Position numbers and translations under genes: made by a program. A stretch of DNA of 22,460 nucleotides. Source: a virus. The notes beneath the pieces were generated by a model that saw only the letters and a list, made by a program, of their open reading frames with translations, was not told the DNA's origin and ran no database searches. The stretch lies in IMG/VR virus record IMGVR_UViG_3300037809_000210, positions 1-22,460 of that record, one strand, 5' to 3'. Positions within the stretch are counted from its first letter, which is position 1; every line of letters begins with the position of its first letter. This document shows, piece after piece, positions 22,382 to 22,460 of the stretch.

Positions 22382-22460
22382 AAGCACGAATAGCACGATC
22401 AGCTGGAGCACTAAGCACGAATAGCTGGAGCACTAAGCACGAATAGCACTAAGCACGAAT
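22378..22460. repeat. Nested direct-repeat array, 4 copies of CACTAAGCACGAAT
   Basis: Four exact copies start at 22378, 22409, 22431 and 22447, at distances of 31, 22 and 16 nt. The spacers shrink: 17 nt (AGCACGATCAGCTGGAG), 8 nt (AGCTGGAG, identical to the end of the first spacer) and 2 nt (AG). The fourth copy ends at the last base of the window, so the array may continue. It is not a CRISPR: the repeats are short and the spacers are pieces of one another. Candidate roles are a replication origin, a protein-binding array or a recombination/packaging site; an assembly artefact at a contig end is also possible. Confidence 0.9.

Noticed and set aside
22378-22460. CRISPR array
   Set aside because: The repeats are only 14 bp, the spacers are 17, 8 and 2 nt and derive from each other, and no cas1/cas2 genes exist; the Cas4-like nuclease is far away and has phage-type context.

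Overview
This window looks like part of an AT-rich (roughly one-third G+C by eye) tailed-phage genome of the T4-like, probably marine, type. All the genes I accept lie on the + strand. They are packed head to tail, with many 1-8 nt stop/start overlaps (TAATG, ATGA) and almost no intergenic DNA. The decisive marker is a T4-type replisome block: sliding clamp (gp45), clamp-loader ATPase (gp44) and small clamp-loader subunit (gp62). I see no ribosomal, tRNA or host housekeeping genes. The host cannot be fixed from the sequence; a phage lipoprotein with a clear lipobox fits a Gram-negative host.

Layout. (1) 1-6140, nucleotide metabolism and replication: the tail of an upstream gene, FolE2 GTP cyclohydrolase, a dUTPase-like protein, a GIY-YIG-type protein, gp45, gp44, a zinc-ribbon protein, a probable 51-aa overlapping gene, gp62, a ClpP-type protease, a DUF1599/MazG-like protein and a Cas4/AddB-type four-cysteine nuclease. 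(2) 6140-7276, small accessory genes: an unknown, a SLOG-fold (YspA/DprA-like) protein and a ribbon-helix-helix-like protein. (3) 7291-17947, a large glycan block: two GT-B glycosyltransferases, a zinc-binding protein, an unknown, a GT-A glycosyltransferase, a polysaccharide deacetylase, a methyltransferase, another GT-B-like protein, a 40-aa ORF, a DegT-type PLP sugar aminotransferase, a sugar N-formyltransferase, a GT9-like protein and a GT2 protein. (4) 17947-20510, small and envelope-directed genes: conserved-looking small proteins, a lipoprotein, a probable exported protein, a phosphoribosyltransferase, an acidic 58-aa protein and a membrane-anchored coiled coil. (5) 20511-22460: two short gaps with promoter-like and terminator signals around an XhlA-like membrane protein, a 413-aa unknown with a possible nuclease motif, then a nested 14-bp repeat array running off the window end.

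How the parts may work together. The replisome block supplies processivity for phage DNA synthesis. FolE2, dUTPase and the DUF1599 protein could feed nucleotide-pool control or DNA-base modification, but no complete base-modification pathway lies inside the window. The most unusual system is the glycan block. An aminotransferase next to an N-formyltransferase implies making a formamido-sugar from a host nucleotide-keto-sugar. Six glycosyltransferase-like proteins, a deacetylase and a methyltransferase could then install or tailor a glycan on the host surface, the virion or DNA. The core of this block (about 11.5-17.5 kb, especially 11.5-13.5 kb) is strikingly poor in CpG compared with its surroundings, which suggests a recently acquired or mosaic cassette.
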